A stretch of 64,000 nucleotides of DNA from CBDCUF01 sp965222525 (lineage in GTDB: Bacteria; Pseudomonadota; Alphaproteobacteria; Rickettsiales; UBA8987). Positions within the stretch are counted from its first letter, which is position 1; every line of letters begins with the position of its first letter. Position numbers and translations under genes: made by a program. The notes below the pieces were generated by a model. The model saw nothing but the letters and a program-made list of their open reading frames with translations, did no database searches and was not told the origin of the DNA. The stretch covers positions 992,001 through 1,056,000 of the forward strand of contig OZ244955.1 of the NCBI GenBank assembly GCA_965222525.1, in the 5' to 3' direction. Shown here piece after piece: positions 34,938 through 43,314 of the stretch.

Positions 34938-36041
34938 TTATTTACCTGACTCTGGATTCGCATGTAAATCCACAATAACCTTTACCTCATCGGCTACGTA
35001 ATCGGTGGCCTGCCATTCGCCCTGGCCTATGCCGAAATCAAGGCGTTTTAAGGTAAGTTCGCCTTTGGCACGGGATGTGCCATCCGTATCGGTTGTGAAT
35101 TCAAACGGGAAGGTGACTTCTTTGGTAATATCACGAATTGTCAGGTTGCCGGTTATTTCATACTCCGCACCGCCGATATATTTGAATGCGGTGGATTCAA
35201 AGGTAGCCGCAGGAAATTTGGCAGAGTCAAACCAGTCGGTACCGACAATAGCCTCATCACGTTCGGGATATTCGGTGTCTATGCTGGATGTGTCAAGCTC
35301 TATTTTAGCGCTGCTTCCCTCAAGGTCATCAGGGGAAAATTTAATCTCAGCCTTGTAGCTTTTTATTTTCCCGGCAACGGGGGAACCGGACCAGCCAGCC
35401 TCAAAACCAACAGTGCTTTTTTCCTTGTCAACCTGCCATTCCTGTGCTGCGAGGGAGGGCATAGGGGTAACAAGCAACCCAACCACTAACAGTTTCTTTG
35501 CCGGAATCAGCATACGTTTCAGGATATTGTTCTTGTCGATGAAGTGATGCTTGAGCGCCCCCAGAATATGCAGGGACGCCACCACAATAAACGTCCAGAC
35601 CAGATAGAAATGTACCTCTTTCATCAACTCACCAAGTGCCTTGTCTGGCTCTACAAGATTGGGCAGTTTGAATTGACCAAACGGCTCCACAGGAAAACCC
35701 AGTGCTGACGACATAACCCAGCCGCTTAAAGGCAGCGCGAAAAGCAATAGATACAGCAGAAAATGTGCACCGTGAGCGGCGAGTTTTTCATGCTTCGGCG
35801 TATCGTCAGGCAATGCAGGTGAGGGATTAACCAGCCGCCACACCAGCCGCAGCACCGCTATCGCAAGGATAGTCGCTCCCAGGCTCTTATGTAGCCCGTA
35901 TTTTTCAAACATCGCAGGGCTGTATTTCATATCCACCATGGTAAATCCGAGATAGAGCATATATGCAAACAACCCCGCCGTAACCCAGTGTATCAACTGC
36001 GCCACTACACCATATTGCGATTTTGTATTACGTATGAGCAT
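34938..36041 (-). CDS. Cytochrome b561 - YceI fusion protein
   Basis: 367 residues. Residues about 1-190 form a four-helix b561-type membrane domain with heme-ligand histidines (QLIHWVTAGLFAYMLYLGF, EKLAAHGAHFLLYLL, EVHFYLVWTFIVVASLHILG). A second signal-like helix (KLLVVGLLVTPMPSLAAQEW) leads to a periplasmic YceI lipocalin-like domain (about 200-367, WQVDKEKSTVGFEAGW). YceI barrels bind isoprenoid quinone-like lipids, so electron transfer between the heme and a bound quinone is plausible but inferred. It lies directly upstream of tolR; a separate YceI gene is further upstream. Confidence 0.88.
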   Translation of the reverse strand: MLIRNTKSQYGVVAQLIHWVTAGLFAYMLYLGFTMVDMKYSPAMFEKYGLHKSLGATILAIAVLRLVWRLVNPSPALPDDTPKHEKLAAHGAHFLLYLLLFALPLSGWVMSSALGFPVEPFGQFKLPNLVEPDKALGELMKEVHFYLVWTFIVVASLHILGALKHHFIDKNNILKRMLIPAKKLLVVGLLVTPMPSLAAQEWQVDKEKSTVGFEAGWSGSPVAGKIKSYKAEIKFSPDDLEGSSAKIELDTSSIDTEYPERDEAIVGTDWFDSAKFPAATFESTAFKYIGGAEYEITGNLTIRDITKEVTFPFEFTTDTDGTSRAKGELTLKRLDFGIGQGEWQATDYVADEVKVIVDLHANPESGK

Positions 36042-36053
36042 TTCTTTCTTTTA

Positions 36054-36276
36054 CCCCTCCCGCTTGCGGGAGGGGAGAAAATCTAAGGAAACTTGTTTCC
36101 CAGATTTTCGGGGAGGGAATGATGAAGTGCTGAGTGCTGTGTGTTTGCAGCGGGAGACTTAGCACTCAGCACTTATTTATTCCCCCACCAGAAATTCTGA
36201 AATCAATCCTCCTGCGCTAAAGCTACGGAGGACATGGATTTCTAGAATTTCTTGCCTCCCCCGCAAGCGGGGGAGG
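36054..36276. repeat. Family A nested palindrome, second full copy
   Basis: The outer hairpins and stems match 2150-2375, and the GTGCTGAGTGCTGTGTG core is the same. The inner palindromes of the halves differ: GGAAACTTGTTTCC on the left and a GATTTC-type stem with the ATCCTCC...GGAGGA word on the right. Confidence 0.85.
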
Positions 36277-36322
36277 ATTACAAATAATACTGAACTCCGG
36301 ATTCCTAACTTTGTATTCTCCC

Positions 36323-36922
36323 CTAACCCTTCTCCTCAAATACACTCTGGATAGCTTCAGCCTCGATGACAAGCCTTACGTCATCACCAACACCGGGCAG
36401 GCCGTATTCCATACCATATTTCGAGCGCTTGATTACAGCATGTGCAGAGAAACCGGCAGTCTGCTTGCCGTTAAACGGATTCTTGCCGATCTTGTTCTTC
36501 TTCACATCCAGCACCAGCGGTTCGGTAACGCCTAACATGGTCAAATCCCCATGCACCTTGGCTTTGTTATCGCCAAGAACCTCAACCTTGGTACTGACGA
36601 ACTTTGCTTCGGGGAATTTCTCCACGTTAAAGAAATCCGCATTTTTGAGATGGTCATCAAATTTCGGTAGACCGGTGCGAATACTATCGGTTTTTATAGT
36701 AATCTCCACCTTGCTGTTTTCCGGATTATTTTCATCAAGTGTAATCTCGCCGTTGAAATCCATAAACTGTCCGGTTGAAGCCGAAAAACCCATATGGTCG
36801 GCAAACCAGATAACGCTGGTATGCGTATCGTCAAAAACATAGCGCTCCGCAGCCGCATTGGCCGTCCCGACACCTGCACCGGACACAAGCAAAACAATAA
36901 ATAATGTAAGTAGTTTCTTCAT
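36323..36922 (-). CDS. YceI family periplasmic protein
   Basis: 199 residues from the ATG at 36920-36922, starting with a signal peptide (MKKLLTLFIVLLVSGAGVGT, cleavage near ANA-AAE). The mature part is a complete YceI barrel: TSVIWFADHMGFSASTGQF, VEITIKTDSIRTGLPKFDDH, EFP-type KFPEAKFVSTKVEV, and KVHGDLTMLGVTEPLVLDV. YceI proteins bind polyisoprenoids in the periplasm. It lies between tolQ and the b561-YceI gene. An ATG 45 bases upstream would block the signal peptide. Confidence 0.92.
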   Translation of the reverse strand: MKKLLTLFIVLLVSGAGVGTANAAAERYVFDDTHTSVIWFADHMGFSASTGQFMDFNGEITLDENNPENSKVEITIKTDSIRTGLPKFDDHLKNADFFNVEKFPEAKFVSTKVEVLGDNKAKVHGDLTMLGVTEPLVLDVKKNKIGKNPFNGKQTAGFSAHAVIKRSKYGMEYGLPGVGDDVRLVIEAEAIQSVFEEKG

Positions 36923-36943
36923 AAGTCTCTCCTTGTTGTGAAA

Positions 36944-37112
36944 GGGTGTCTTCAAATTCGCTAGCACGTGACGAAAATGACTGTTTTCAAGAACCGTACT
37001 GCAGCGTACTTTTGGGTACGTGAAGCACGGACCCGCTGCGCCAGCGCTAGCGCGGCGAAAGCGCAGAAAACAGTTATTTGCAGTCCGTGATAGTAGAATT
37101 TGCAGATACCCT
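36944..37112. repeat. Family F palindromic element, copy 1
   Basis: Inverted ends GGGTGTCTTCAAATTCGCTA and TAGTAGAATTTGCAGATACCC; a GACGAAAATGACTGTTTTC / GAAAACAGTTATTTGCAGTC pair further in; GC-rich core. Its right end coincides with the first base of the tolQ stop codon (37112-37114, reverse strand). Related copies lie at 44363-44443 and 46992-47146. Confidence 0.82.
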
Positions 37113-37924
37113 TAGCCGTCCAGCTCGCGTGCAACCACTGCACCGAATTCATCAGAGAATTCGTCGAGACGGTCGGAAAAGTTAGCAACATTACTGGCAA
37201 ATTTATTATAGAAGATAACTGCGGGAATTGCAGCAAATAATCCGACTGCGGTTGCGAATAATGCTTCGGCTATTCCTGGGGCGACTACTGCAAGGGTAGT
37301 ATTCTTGGTTGCAGCTATGGACTGGAAGCTGTTCATAATTCCCCATACCGTACCGAACAATCCGATGAAAGGAGCGGTAGAGCCGACTGTCGCGAGGAAG
37401 CTGAGATTCTTTTCCAGCAAGGATATTTCGCGGTTACGGGTGATATCCATCGCATGAAACACCCGTTCCTTTATCCCGACCTTGAGTTGGTAATTATTTT
37501 TCTCTGCGCTGTCCTCCTCATCTATGGGGGCTTTGCGCCGTTTTTTTGTATTGGAACGCAGCCACTCATACATGCCTGATACAAATACCCGTGCGGTAGG
37601 GCTGGACGGGGTATCCTTGATGGATTTATAGTATTTCTCCAGAGAATCTGCCGACCAGATTTCTCGCTCGAATTTCTGCATCCTGCGATTGGTACGCTTG
37701 AACCGCCATAACTTGTCGAAAATAATTGTCCAACTCCAGAACGAGGCCAGTAAAAGCAGTATCATCACGAGTTTCACGACAATATCAGCCTCCATGAACA
37801 TGGCAACCATGCTCATATCATGTGCTGCGGCACTCAAATCGAGCTGCGGGGTGCTGATAGTAGCCACCTCTCCACCTCCGACATCAGGAATCGCAACTGC
37901 TTTCTTTTCAATTATCTCAGGCAT
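37112..37924 (-). CDS. tolQ: TolQ (MotA/TolQ/ExbB family)
   Basis: 270 residues with three membrane segments: about 38-65 (MEADIVVKLVMILLLLASFW), about 175-200 (LSFLATVGSTAPFIGLFGTV) and about 212-235 (VVAPGIAEALFATAVGLFAA). The GTVWGIM and proline/threonine pattern is that of the ion-conducting motor family. With TolR it energises outer-membrane constriction at division. The N-terminus is about 30 residues longer than in E. coli TolQ. In this genome YceI genes separate tolQ from tolR. Confidence 0.92.
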   Translation of the reverse strand: MPEIIEKKAVAIPDVGGGEVATISTPQLDLSAAAHDMSMVAMFMEADIVVKLVMILLLLASFWSWTIIFDKLWRFKRTNRRMQKFEREIWSADSLEKYYKSIKDTPSSPTARVFVSGMYEWLRSNTKKRRKAPIDEEDSAEKNNYQLKVGIKERVFHAMDITRNREISLLEKNLSFLATVGSTAPFIGLFGTVWGIMNSFQSIAATKNTTLAVVAPGIAEALFATAVGLFAAIPAVIFYNKFASNVANFSDRLDEFSDEFGAVVARELDG

Positions 37925-37953
37925 ATTTCTACTTTTATTATATTACATCTCAA

Positions 37954-38133
37954 TCCCTCCCGCTTGCGGGAGGGGAAAGAAATCTGAGCAATCTATGATT
38001 GCCAGATTTCTGGGGAGGGAATGATGAGATAGTGGCTATTGGTATTTGGCCGTTAGCTGTTGGTATTCCCCCACCAGAAATCCTAAGGATTAAAAATCCT
38101 TGGATTTCTTGCCTCCCCCGCAAGCGGGGGAGG
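37954..38133. repeat. Family A nested palindrome, third copy
   Basis: Same outer hairpins and stems. Inner palindromes are GCAATCTATGATTGC on the left and AAGGATTAAAAATCCTT on the right. The core is the TGGCCGTTAGCTGTTGG word shared with the copy at 58741-58920. It lies between the greA stop and the tolQ start. Confidence 0.85.
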
Positions 38134-38154
38134 ATTACCCTTTATACCACTTGC

Positions 38155-38628
38155 TCACTCAAATACCACCTCCAGAATTTCATAATCTTTCTTGCCGCCG
38201 GGGGTTTTTATGGCAGCCTCGTCACCCTCTTCCTTGCCGATAAGCCCGCGGGCAATCGGTGAAGTATAGGAAATCAGCCCATTATCAAGGTCAGCCTCAT
38301 ATTCCCCGACTATCTGGTAGGTTTTTTCCTCGTCAGTATCCACATCAACCAGTTTTACAGTAGCACCAAACTTGACACTGGAGCCGGAAAGCGCGGATAC
38401 ATCTATAATATCCGCCCTTGCGATCCTGTCCTCAAGCTCCTGTATGCGCCCCTCAAGGAAGCTCTGTTTCTCGCGGGCAGCGTGATATTCGGCATTTTCC
38501 GACAAATCGCCATGTGCCCGCGCCTCGGCAATCTGCTGTACCACCGCCGGTCGTTCAACAGCCTTCAACTGCCTGAACTCCTCTTCCAGCCTGCTATATC
38601 CTGTTTTTGTTATGGGCAGTTTTTCCAT
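38155..38628 (-). CDS. greA: Transcription elongation factor GreA
   Basis: 157 residues. The N-terminal coiled coil (LEEEFRQLKAVERPAVVQQI, ARAHGDLSENAEYHAAREKQ) carries at its tip the acidic residues that stimulate backtracked-RNA cleavage by RNA polymerase. The C-terminal FKBP-like domain includes YTSPIARGLIGKEEGDEA. Length and motifs are complete. Confidence 0.96.
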   Translation of the reverse strand: MEKLPITKTGYSRLEEEFRQLKAVERPAVVQQIAEARAHGDLSENAEYHAAREKQSFLEGRIQELEDRIARADIIDVSALSGSSVKFGATVKLVDVDTDEEKTYQIVGEYEADLDNGLISYTSPIARGLIGKEEGDEAAIKTPGGKKDYEILEVVFE

Positions 38629-38719
38629 GTTTTTAGTGACTAGTGGTTTGAGTCTTGAGTTTTGTGATTTTTGGCTAATTATAGTGTTTTTTCAAAAAAA
38701 AGTTGAAAAAAATGCATCG

Positions 38720-38753
38720 CTGTCATAAAACTTTAACATTTCTCTGTTATTAT
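38720..38753 (+). promoter_or_regulatory. Pho-box-like promoter 3
   Basis: CTGTCATAAAACTTTAAC matches the Pho-box consensus at 16 of 18 positions, followed by ATTTCTCTGT (10 bases) and the -10 TATTAT at 38748-38753, extended by TGT. The start codon is 56 bases beyond. Confidence 0.73.
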
Positions 38754-38808
38754 GCCTATATTGTCCGAGATGGCAATATTGTTAATTTGAATTTTTTAGG
38801 AGAAAATT

Positions 38809-39243
38809 ATGAACACTAAAACAAAGATTAGTAATATAATGAAGCAGGTTGAAAAAGATGCCAACTTGGATGCTAAAGGTTTTGATAGTAAATACTTTAG
38901 TGGAAAAAACTTTATCTTTTCTAAAAAGGATGAAGGAAAAGAAGTTAGCTCTGACACTGCATCAATCATTGCTACAAAAGCGCTTTCAAAGGTAGTGGAG
39001 TTTTCGGCTACACATGAAGGAAAAGGTGTAGAAACATTAGAGGCAATTGTAGGAGATGGAACAACAAATTCTTATATGTCAACCTTAGCATATGGAGGTA
39101 CGTTAAAACGCTTGGGAGCAGAAATTACAGGTGATATAGCCTACCTTGCTTCTAAAGGTGATATGAGTGATAATATTAGAAGGTTTTATGAACTGGTAAT
39201 AGATGGAGTTGAAAGGGAAGTAAATCAAATCCTGCAAAGATAA
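38809..39243 (+). CDS. Uncharacterised 144-residue protein behind a Pho-box-like promoter
   Basis: Not recognised. Soluble and probably helical, without signal peptide or membrane segment. It is rich in Lys, Ser and Thr, with an AIVGDGTTNSYMSTLAYGGT stretch at 84-103 that resembles no catalytic motif I know. The codons are strikingly AT-rich compared with greA and carB. The ribosome-binding site is TTTAGGAG. It occupies the gap between greA and carB, and its stop lies 2 bases from the convergent carB stop. Transfer into this site is likely; function unknown. Confidence 0.8.
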   Translation: MNTKTKISNIMKQVEKDANLDAKGFDSKYFSGKNFIFSKKDEGKEVSSDTASIIATKALSKVVEFSATHEGKGVETLEAIVGDGTTNSYMSTLAYGGTLKRLGAEITGDIAYLASKGDMSDNIRRFYELVIDGVEREVNQILQR

Positions 39244-39245
39244 CC

Positions 39246-42200
39246 TTAACCAAAATAACCCTGCAAAGGCATAACTTCAAGTCCGGAGTTTTCTTTCAGG
39301 CGTTTTATGGCGCGGGTGACTTCGCGGGCACCGGCTGCGGTGGTGTAATAGGGGATTTTGTGCAGCAGGGCAGTACGGCGGATACTGAAACTGTCTGCAA
39401 CCGAGCGCACCCCCTCGGTTGTATTTATCACCAGGTCAATCCCGCCTTCCTCGATGCGGTCAACTATGTGCGGGCTGCCGTCGCGCACCTTGTTTACCTG
39501 CTCCACCTTTAGCCCGTTTTCCTGTAAATATCGGGCCGTTCCGCGGGTGGCGATAATATGAAACCCAGCCTCATCAAGCCTTTGCGCGGTTTGCAGAATC
39601 GACGGCTTGTCATCATCCTTCACTGAAATAAACACCGTCCCCGATAGCGGAATATCAGTACCGCTGGCTATCTGTGCCTTGGCAAATGCACTGTCAAAGC
39701 GGGTATCGATGCCCATAACCTCGCCGGTGGATTTCATCTCCGGCCCCAGGATGGTGTCCACATCGGCAAAGCGGGCAAAAGGAAACACCGCCTCCTTGAC
39801 CGATACATGTTTCTGTGCGGCTATGCGCGCATCCGCATCAGCCAGTTCAGGGAAATCCGTCAGCTTCTCACCAGCCATCACCCGTGCGGCGATTTTCGCC
39901 ACCTGCACGCCGGTAGCCTTGGCAACGAAAGGCACAGTACGGCTGGCGCGCGGATTGACTTCCAATATATAAATCTCGCCATCCTTAACCGCATATTGTA
40001 CATTCATCAGCCCCCTGACTTCCAGCGCCATAGCCAGTTTTCGGGTCTGCTCCCTTATCCCGGCAATTATCTCCGAATCAAGGGAATAAGGGGGAAGCGA
40101 GCAGGCTGAATCACCGGAATGTACACCGGCCTCCTCGATATGCTCCATAATTCCCGCCACATATACATCATCGCCATCGGCAATTGCATCGGCATCCACT
40201 TCAACCGCATTGCGCAGGAAACTGTCCAGCAGAAGCGGGCCACGTGCGAAAAATTCCTGTACTCCTGCGAGATAATCGGTCAGCATTTTGGCGTCATACA
40301 CAATTGCCATCGCCTGCCCGCCCAGCACATAGGAAGGCCGTACAACCACAGGAAAGCCTATGGATTCAGCGCGACTCAATACCTCTTCCTCGCTATGGCA
40401 TATGTAGTTTTCCGGCTGTTTTAACCCGAGTTTCTGCAGCAATTCCTTGAAGCGCTCACGGTCTTCGGCCAGGTCGATAATGTCGGGCGATGTACCAAGC
40501 AGCGGTATGTCCGCCGCTTCAAGTCCGGCCGCAAGTTTAAGCGGGGTTTGCCCACCGAACTGCACATTCAGCCCGACAATTTCACCATTCTGCTGTTCGG
40601 CATGTACCAGTTCAATTACATCCTCTTCGGTAAGCGGCTCGAAATACAGCCGGTCTGAAGTATCGTAATCGGTAGAGACCGTTTCAGGGTTGCAATTAAC
40701 CATAATTGTCTCGAAACCGGCTTCCTTCAGTGAAAACGCCGCATGTACGCAGGCATAGTCGAACTCGATTCCCTGCCCGATACGGTTTGGCCCCCCGCCA
40801 AGGATGATAGTCTTTTTATTAGCAGTGGGCTGCGATTCGCAGGGGTTGATGTCATTCTGCTGTGAGCAAGGCGAGCGAGCAGAATCCGGATCCTGCGCTA
40901 AATCACTATTGTAATTTCCGCAGGATGACATACGGAGTTCGGAGCCATGATAGGTTGAATACATGTAAGGGGTCAGGGCTTCGAATTCGGCGGCGCAGGT
41001 ATCTACCCGCTTGTAAATCGGCCGTATGTTCAGCTTGTGGCGCAATTCGCGGATTTCCTCTTCAGTTTTGCCGGAAAGCCTGGCAATACGGCTGTCGGAA
41101 AATCCCATCTTTTTGAGTTGTAGCAGAAAGTCAGCAGTATCCGGATTCTGCTCGCTCGCCTTGCTCGCAGCAGAATGACTAATTCTTTCCTCCACCTCAA
41201 TAATAGCCTGAATCTGCTCTAGAAACCACGGGTCCCATTTGGTAAGCTCCTGTATTTCCTCCAGTTTCCAGCCTTCACGAAAAGCCTGCGCAATCAGCAG
41301 TATCCGCTTCGGTGAAAGCAGGGAAAGCTCCGCCCGTAAATCCTTCTCCGGCTTTTCATTCAGCCCGTCAAGGCCGGTCTCCAGCGAACGCAGTGCTTTC
41401 TGCAGACTTTCGGCAAAAGTACCACCGATTGCCATAGCCTCGCCAACCGACTTCATCGCACTGCTTAACACCGGTTTGGTGGCAGAGAATTTCTCAAAGG
41501 TAAAGCGCGGAATTTTCGTTACTACATAATCTATCGAAGGCTCAAAAGAGGCCGGGGTTGAACGGGTGCAGTCATTGCTGATTTCATCAAGGCTATAGCC
41601 GATTGCCAGCTTTGCCGCCACCTTTGCTATCGGGAAACCGGTAGCCTTGGAAGCCAGCGCTGAAGAACGTGAAACCCGCGGATTCATTTCGATTACCACC
41701 ATCCGTCCGTCTTCGGGATTCACCCCGAACTGCACATTGGAACCGCCGGTCTCCACACCAATCTCACGCAGCACAGCACAGGAGGCATCCCTCATCCGCT
41801 GATATTCCTTGTCAGTAAGGGTCAGTGCGGGAGCAACGGTTATAGAATCGCCGGTATGCACTCCCATCGGGTCGACATTTTCAATCGAGCAGATGATGAT
41901 ACAATTATCATTTGTATCGCGTACCACCTCCATTTCATACTCTTTCCAGCCAAGCAGGGATTCATCTATCAACACTTCATTGGTGGGAGAGGCATCAAGG
42001 CCGGAAGCAACAATCTGCTCGAACTCCTGTTTGGTGTAAGCAACCCCGCCTCCGGAGCCGCCCAGTGTAAAGGAAGGACGGATTATCGCCGGCAGCCCTA
42101 TATCTTCCAGTGCTTCCAGCGCCTCTTCAAGTGAGCTGACCACCGTATTGTGCGGCACCTCCAGCCCGATCTTCTCCATCGCCTTATTGAATTTCTCACG

Positions 42201-42584
42201 GCTTTCCGCCTTTTCTATCGCTTCGGGAGATGCACCGATAAGCTGTACGTTATGTCTATCCAGTGCGCCGTTCTGATGCAAGGCCAGTGCGCAGTTAAGA
42301 CCGGTCTGCCCTCCCATCGTCGGCAGGATTGCATCCGGCTTCTCGCGGTCGATAATCTTCTCCACCATCTCCGGTGTAATCGGCTCGATGTAAGTTGCAT
42401 CGGCCATCTCCGGGTCAGTCATAATTGTCGCCGGGTTGGAATTCACCAGCACCACACGGTAACCCTCCTCCCGCAGCGCCTTGCAGGCCTGCACACCGGA
42501 ATAGTCAAACTCACAGGCCTGACCGATTACAATCGGCCCCGACCCGATAATAAGTATGGATTTTATGTCCGTCCGTCTGGGCAT
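39246..42584 (-). CDS. carB: Carbamoyl-phosphate synthase large subunit, with a palindrome insertion
   Basis: 1112 residues from the ATG at 42582-42584. Two ATP-grasp halves are complete: ILIIGSGPIVIGQACEFDYS and SFTLGGSGGGVAYT in the first, IILGGGPNRIGQGIEFDYA and SYVLGGQAMAIVYD in the second. An MGS-like allosteric domain ends the protein. It makes carbamoyl phosphate for arginine and pyrimidines; carA is not adjacent. The protein is about 39 residues longer than E. coli CarB. Most of the excess is an 81-base palindromic insertion (40850-40930) before the second half, and a shorter related palindrome lies at 41143-41179. An upstream ATG at 42614 would add ten non-family residues. Confidence 0.95.
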   Translation of the reverse strand: MPRRTDIKSILIIGSGPIVIGQACEFDYSGVQACKALREEGYRVVLVNSNPATIMTDPEMADATYIEPITPEMVEKIIDREKPDAILPTMGGQTGLNCALALHQNGALDRHNVQLIGASPEAIEKAESREKFNKAMEKIGLEVPHNTVVSSLEEALEALEDIGLPAIIRPSFTLGGSGGGVAYTKQEFEQIVASGLDASPTNEVLIDESLLGWKEYEMEVVRDTNDNCIIICSIENVDPMGVHTGDSITVAPALTLTDKEYQRMRDASCAVLREIGVETGGSNVQFGVNPEDGRMVVIEMNPRVSRSSALASKATGFPIAKVAAKLAIGYSLDEISNDCTRSTPASFEPSIDYVVTKIPRFTFEKFSATKPVLSSAMKSVGEAMAIGGTFAESLQKALRSLETGLDGLNEKPEKDLRAELSLLSPKRILLIAQAFREGWKLEEIQELTKWDPWFLEQIQAIIEVEERISHSAASKASEQNPDTADFLLQLKKMGFSDSRIARLSGKTEEEIRELRHKLNIRPIYKRVDTCAAEFEALTPYMYSTYHGSELRMSSCGNYNSDLAQDPDSARSPCSQQNDINPCESQPTANKKTIILGGGPNRIGQGIEFDYACVHAAFSLKEAGFETIMVNCNPETVSTDYDTSDRLYFEPLTEEDVIELVHAEQQNGEIVGLNVQFGGQTPLKLAAGLEAADIPLLGTSPDIIDLAEDRERFKELLQKLGLKQPENYICHSEEEVLSRAESIGFPVVVRPSYVLGGQAMAIVYDAKMLTDYLAGVQEFFARGPLLLDSFLRNAVEVDADAIADGDDVYVAGIMEHIEEAGVHSGDSACSLPPYSLDSEIIAGIREQTRKLAMALEVRGLMNVQYAVKDGEIYILEVNPRASRTVPFVAKATGVQVAKIAARVMAGEKLTDFPELADADARIAAQKHVSVKEAVFPFARFADVDTILGPEMKSTGEVMGIDTRFDSAFAKAQIASGTDIPLSGTVFISVKDDDKPSILQTAQRLDEAGFHIIATRGTARYLQENGLKVEQVNKVRDGSPHIVDRIEEGGIDLVINTTEGVRSVADSFSIRRTALLHKIPYYTTAAGAREVTRAIKRLKENSGLEVMPLQGYFG
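40850..40930. repeat. Family E palindrome inserted in frame within carB
   Basis: 81 bases: left hairpin TGTCATTCTGCTG...CAGAATCC, then right hairpin GGATCCTGCG...CGCAGGATGACA, the same paired-hairpin plan as the intergenic element at 56045-56166. The length is 27 codons, so the reading frame is kept. On the coding strand it encodes roughly SSCGNYNSDLAQDPDSARSP and six further residues, in the linker between STYHGSELRM and the second ATP-grasp half. Confidence 0.85.
41143..41179. repeat. Second palindrome within carB (inverted half copy)
   Basis: GGATTCTGCTCGCTCGCC and the following 19 bases are nearly the reverse complement of the left hairpin at 40850, about 270 bases away in opposite orientation. 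It encodes SHSAASKASEQNPD in a region where E. coli CarB is about six residues shorter. Confidence 0.78.
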
Positions 42585-42643
42585 CAGGCACATCATTAGC
42601 CTAACCGCCAGCAAAATTCAAATGGCAAATGCAGGAAGGTATG

Positions 42644-43243
42644 TTAAACTCGAAGTTCAACCAGGGGTATGTCGTTCCAGGAATAGCTACCGAAAGTATC
42701 GAGGGTGGCAGAGAGGCGGTCTGTGTCAAACCTGACCGGTACATCAAATTCAAAATCGGCCTTGATAACTTCGCCGTTAGCAGGGGCAGTAGTAAAATCA
42801 ATCAGGCCAGTGCTGGTATCTATACTAAACCCGCTCGTTTGCAGAACATCATCAATATAAATACTCACACTACTAGTAACAGGCTTGGTGACAGAACGAC
42901 TTTCTGTTGCAGGACCGCTTGTATAATCCTTTACAAGCTGGAACTGGGTTTGCGTGTCGTCACCGGTACCGATAATCTGGCCGCTGGCCTTGTAATCCGT
43001 CCAATCCTTGAACCGGAAACCATTTGCACGTCCCTTGCGTGCGCGAAAAAAACCTATCAGATTATCAAGCTGGGCCTGGGTTTTAACCCCATGCGCTACA
43101 TTATACCGCGCCCGTGCATCCTGCCAGTTAATATTGCGCTTCTCATGTCCGCCATGAGTTACGACTATATCGGTGGAATATTCCGGCCCGCCGGTTGAAC
43201 CATATGAAATATCCGCCGGAAACTGTATCTCTTCAAACACCAT
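42644..43243 (-). CDS. DUF2460 protein, gene-transfer-agent gp12-like
   Basis: Starting at the ATG at 43241-43243 the protein begins VFEEIQFPADISYGSTGGPE, the canonical opening of the DUF2460 (TIGR02217) phage/GTA family, and continues STDIVVTHGGHEKRNINW and LIGFFRARKGRANGFRFKDW. It has 199 residues; upstream ATGs at 43276 and 43294 are possible but add non-family residues. In Rhodobacter this protein is part of the GTA tail/baseplate module. No other capsid or tail gene is adjacent, so it is an isolated member of a dispersed or decayed cluster. Confidence 0.82.
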   Translation of the reverse strand: MVFEEIQFPADISYGSTGGPEYSTDIVVTHGGHEKRNINWQDARARYNVAHGVKTQAQLDNLIGFFRARKGRANGFRFKDWTDYKASGQIIGTGDDTQTQFQLVKDYTSGPATESRSVTKPVTSSVSIYIDDVLQTSGFSIDTSTGLIDFTTAPANGEVIKADFEFDVPVRFDTDRLSATLDTFGSYSWNDIPLVELRV

Positions 43244-43314
43244 ATCATGTACCAATTTCAGGTTGTTTTTCATTGATACATGTAATGTAGGCATTCCGGA
43301 AGTGGGTTTACATA

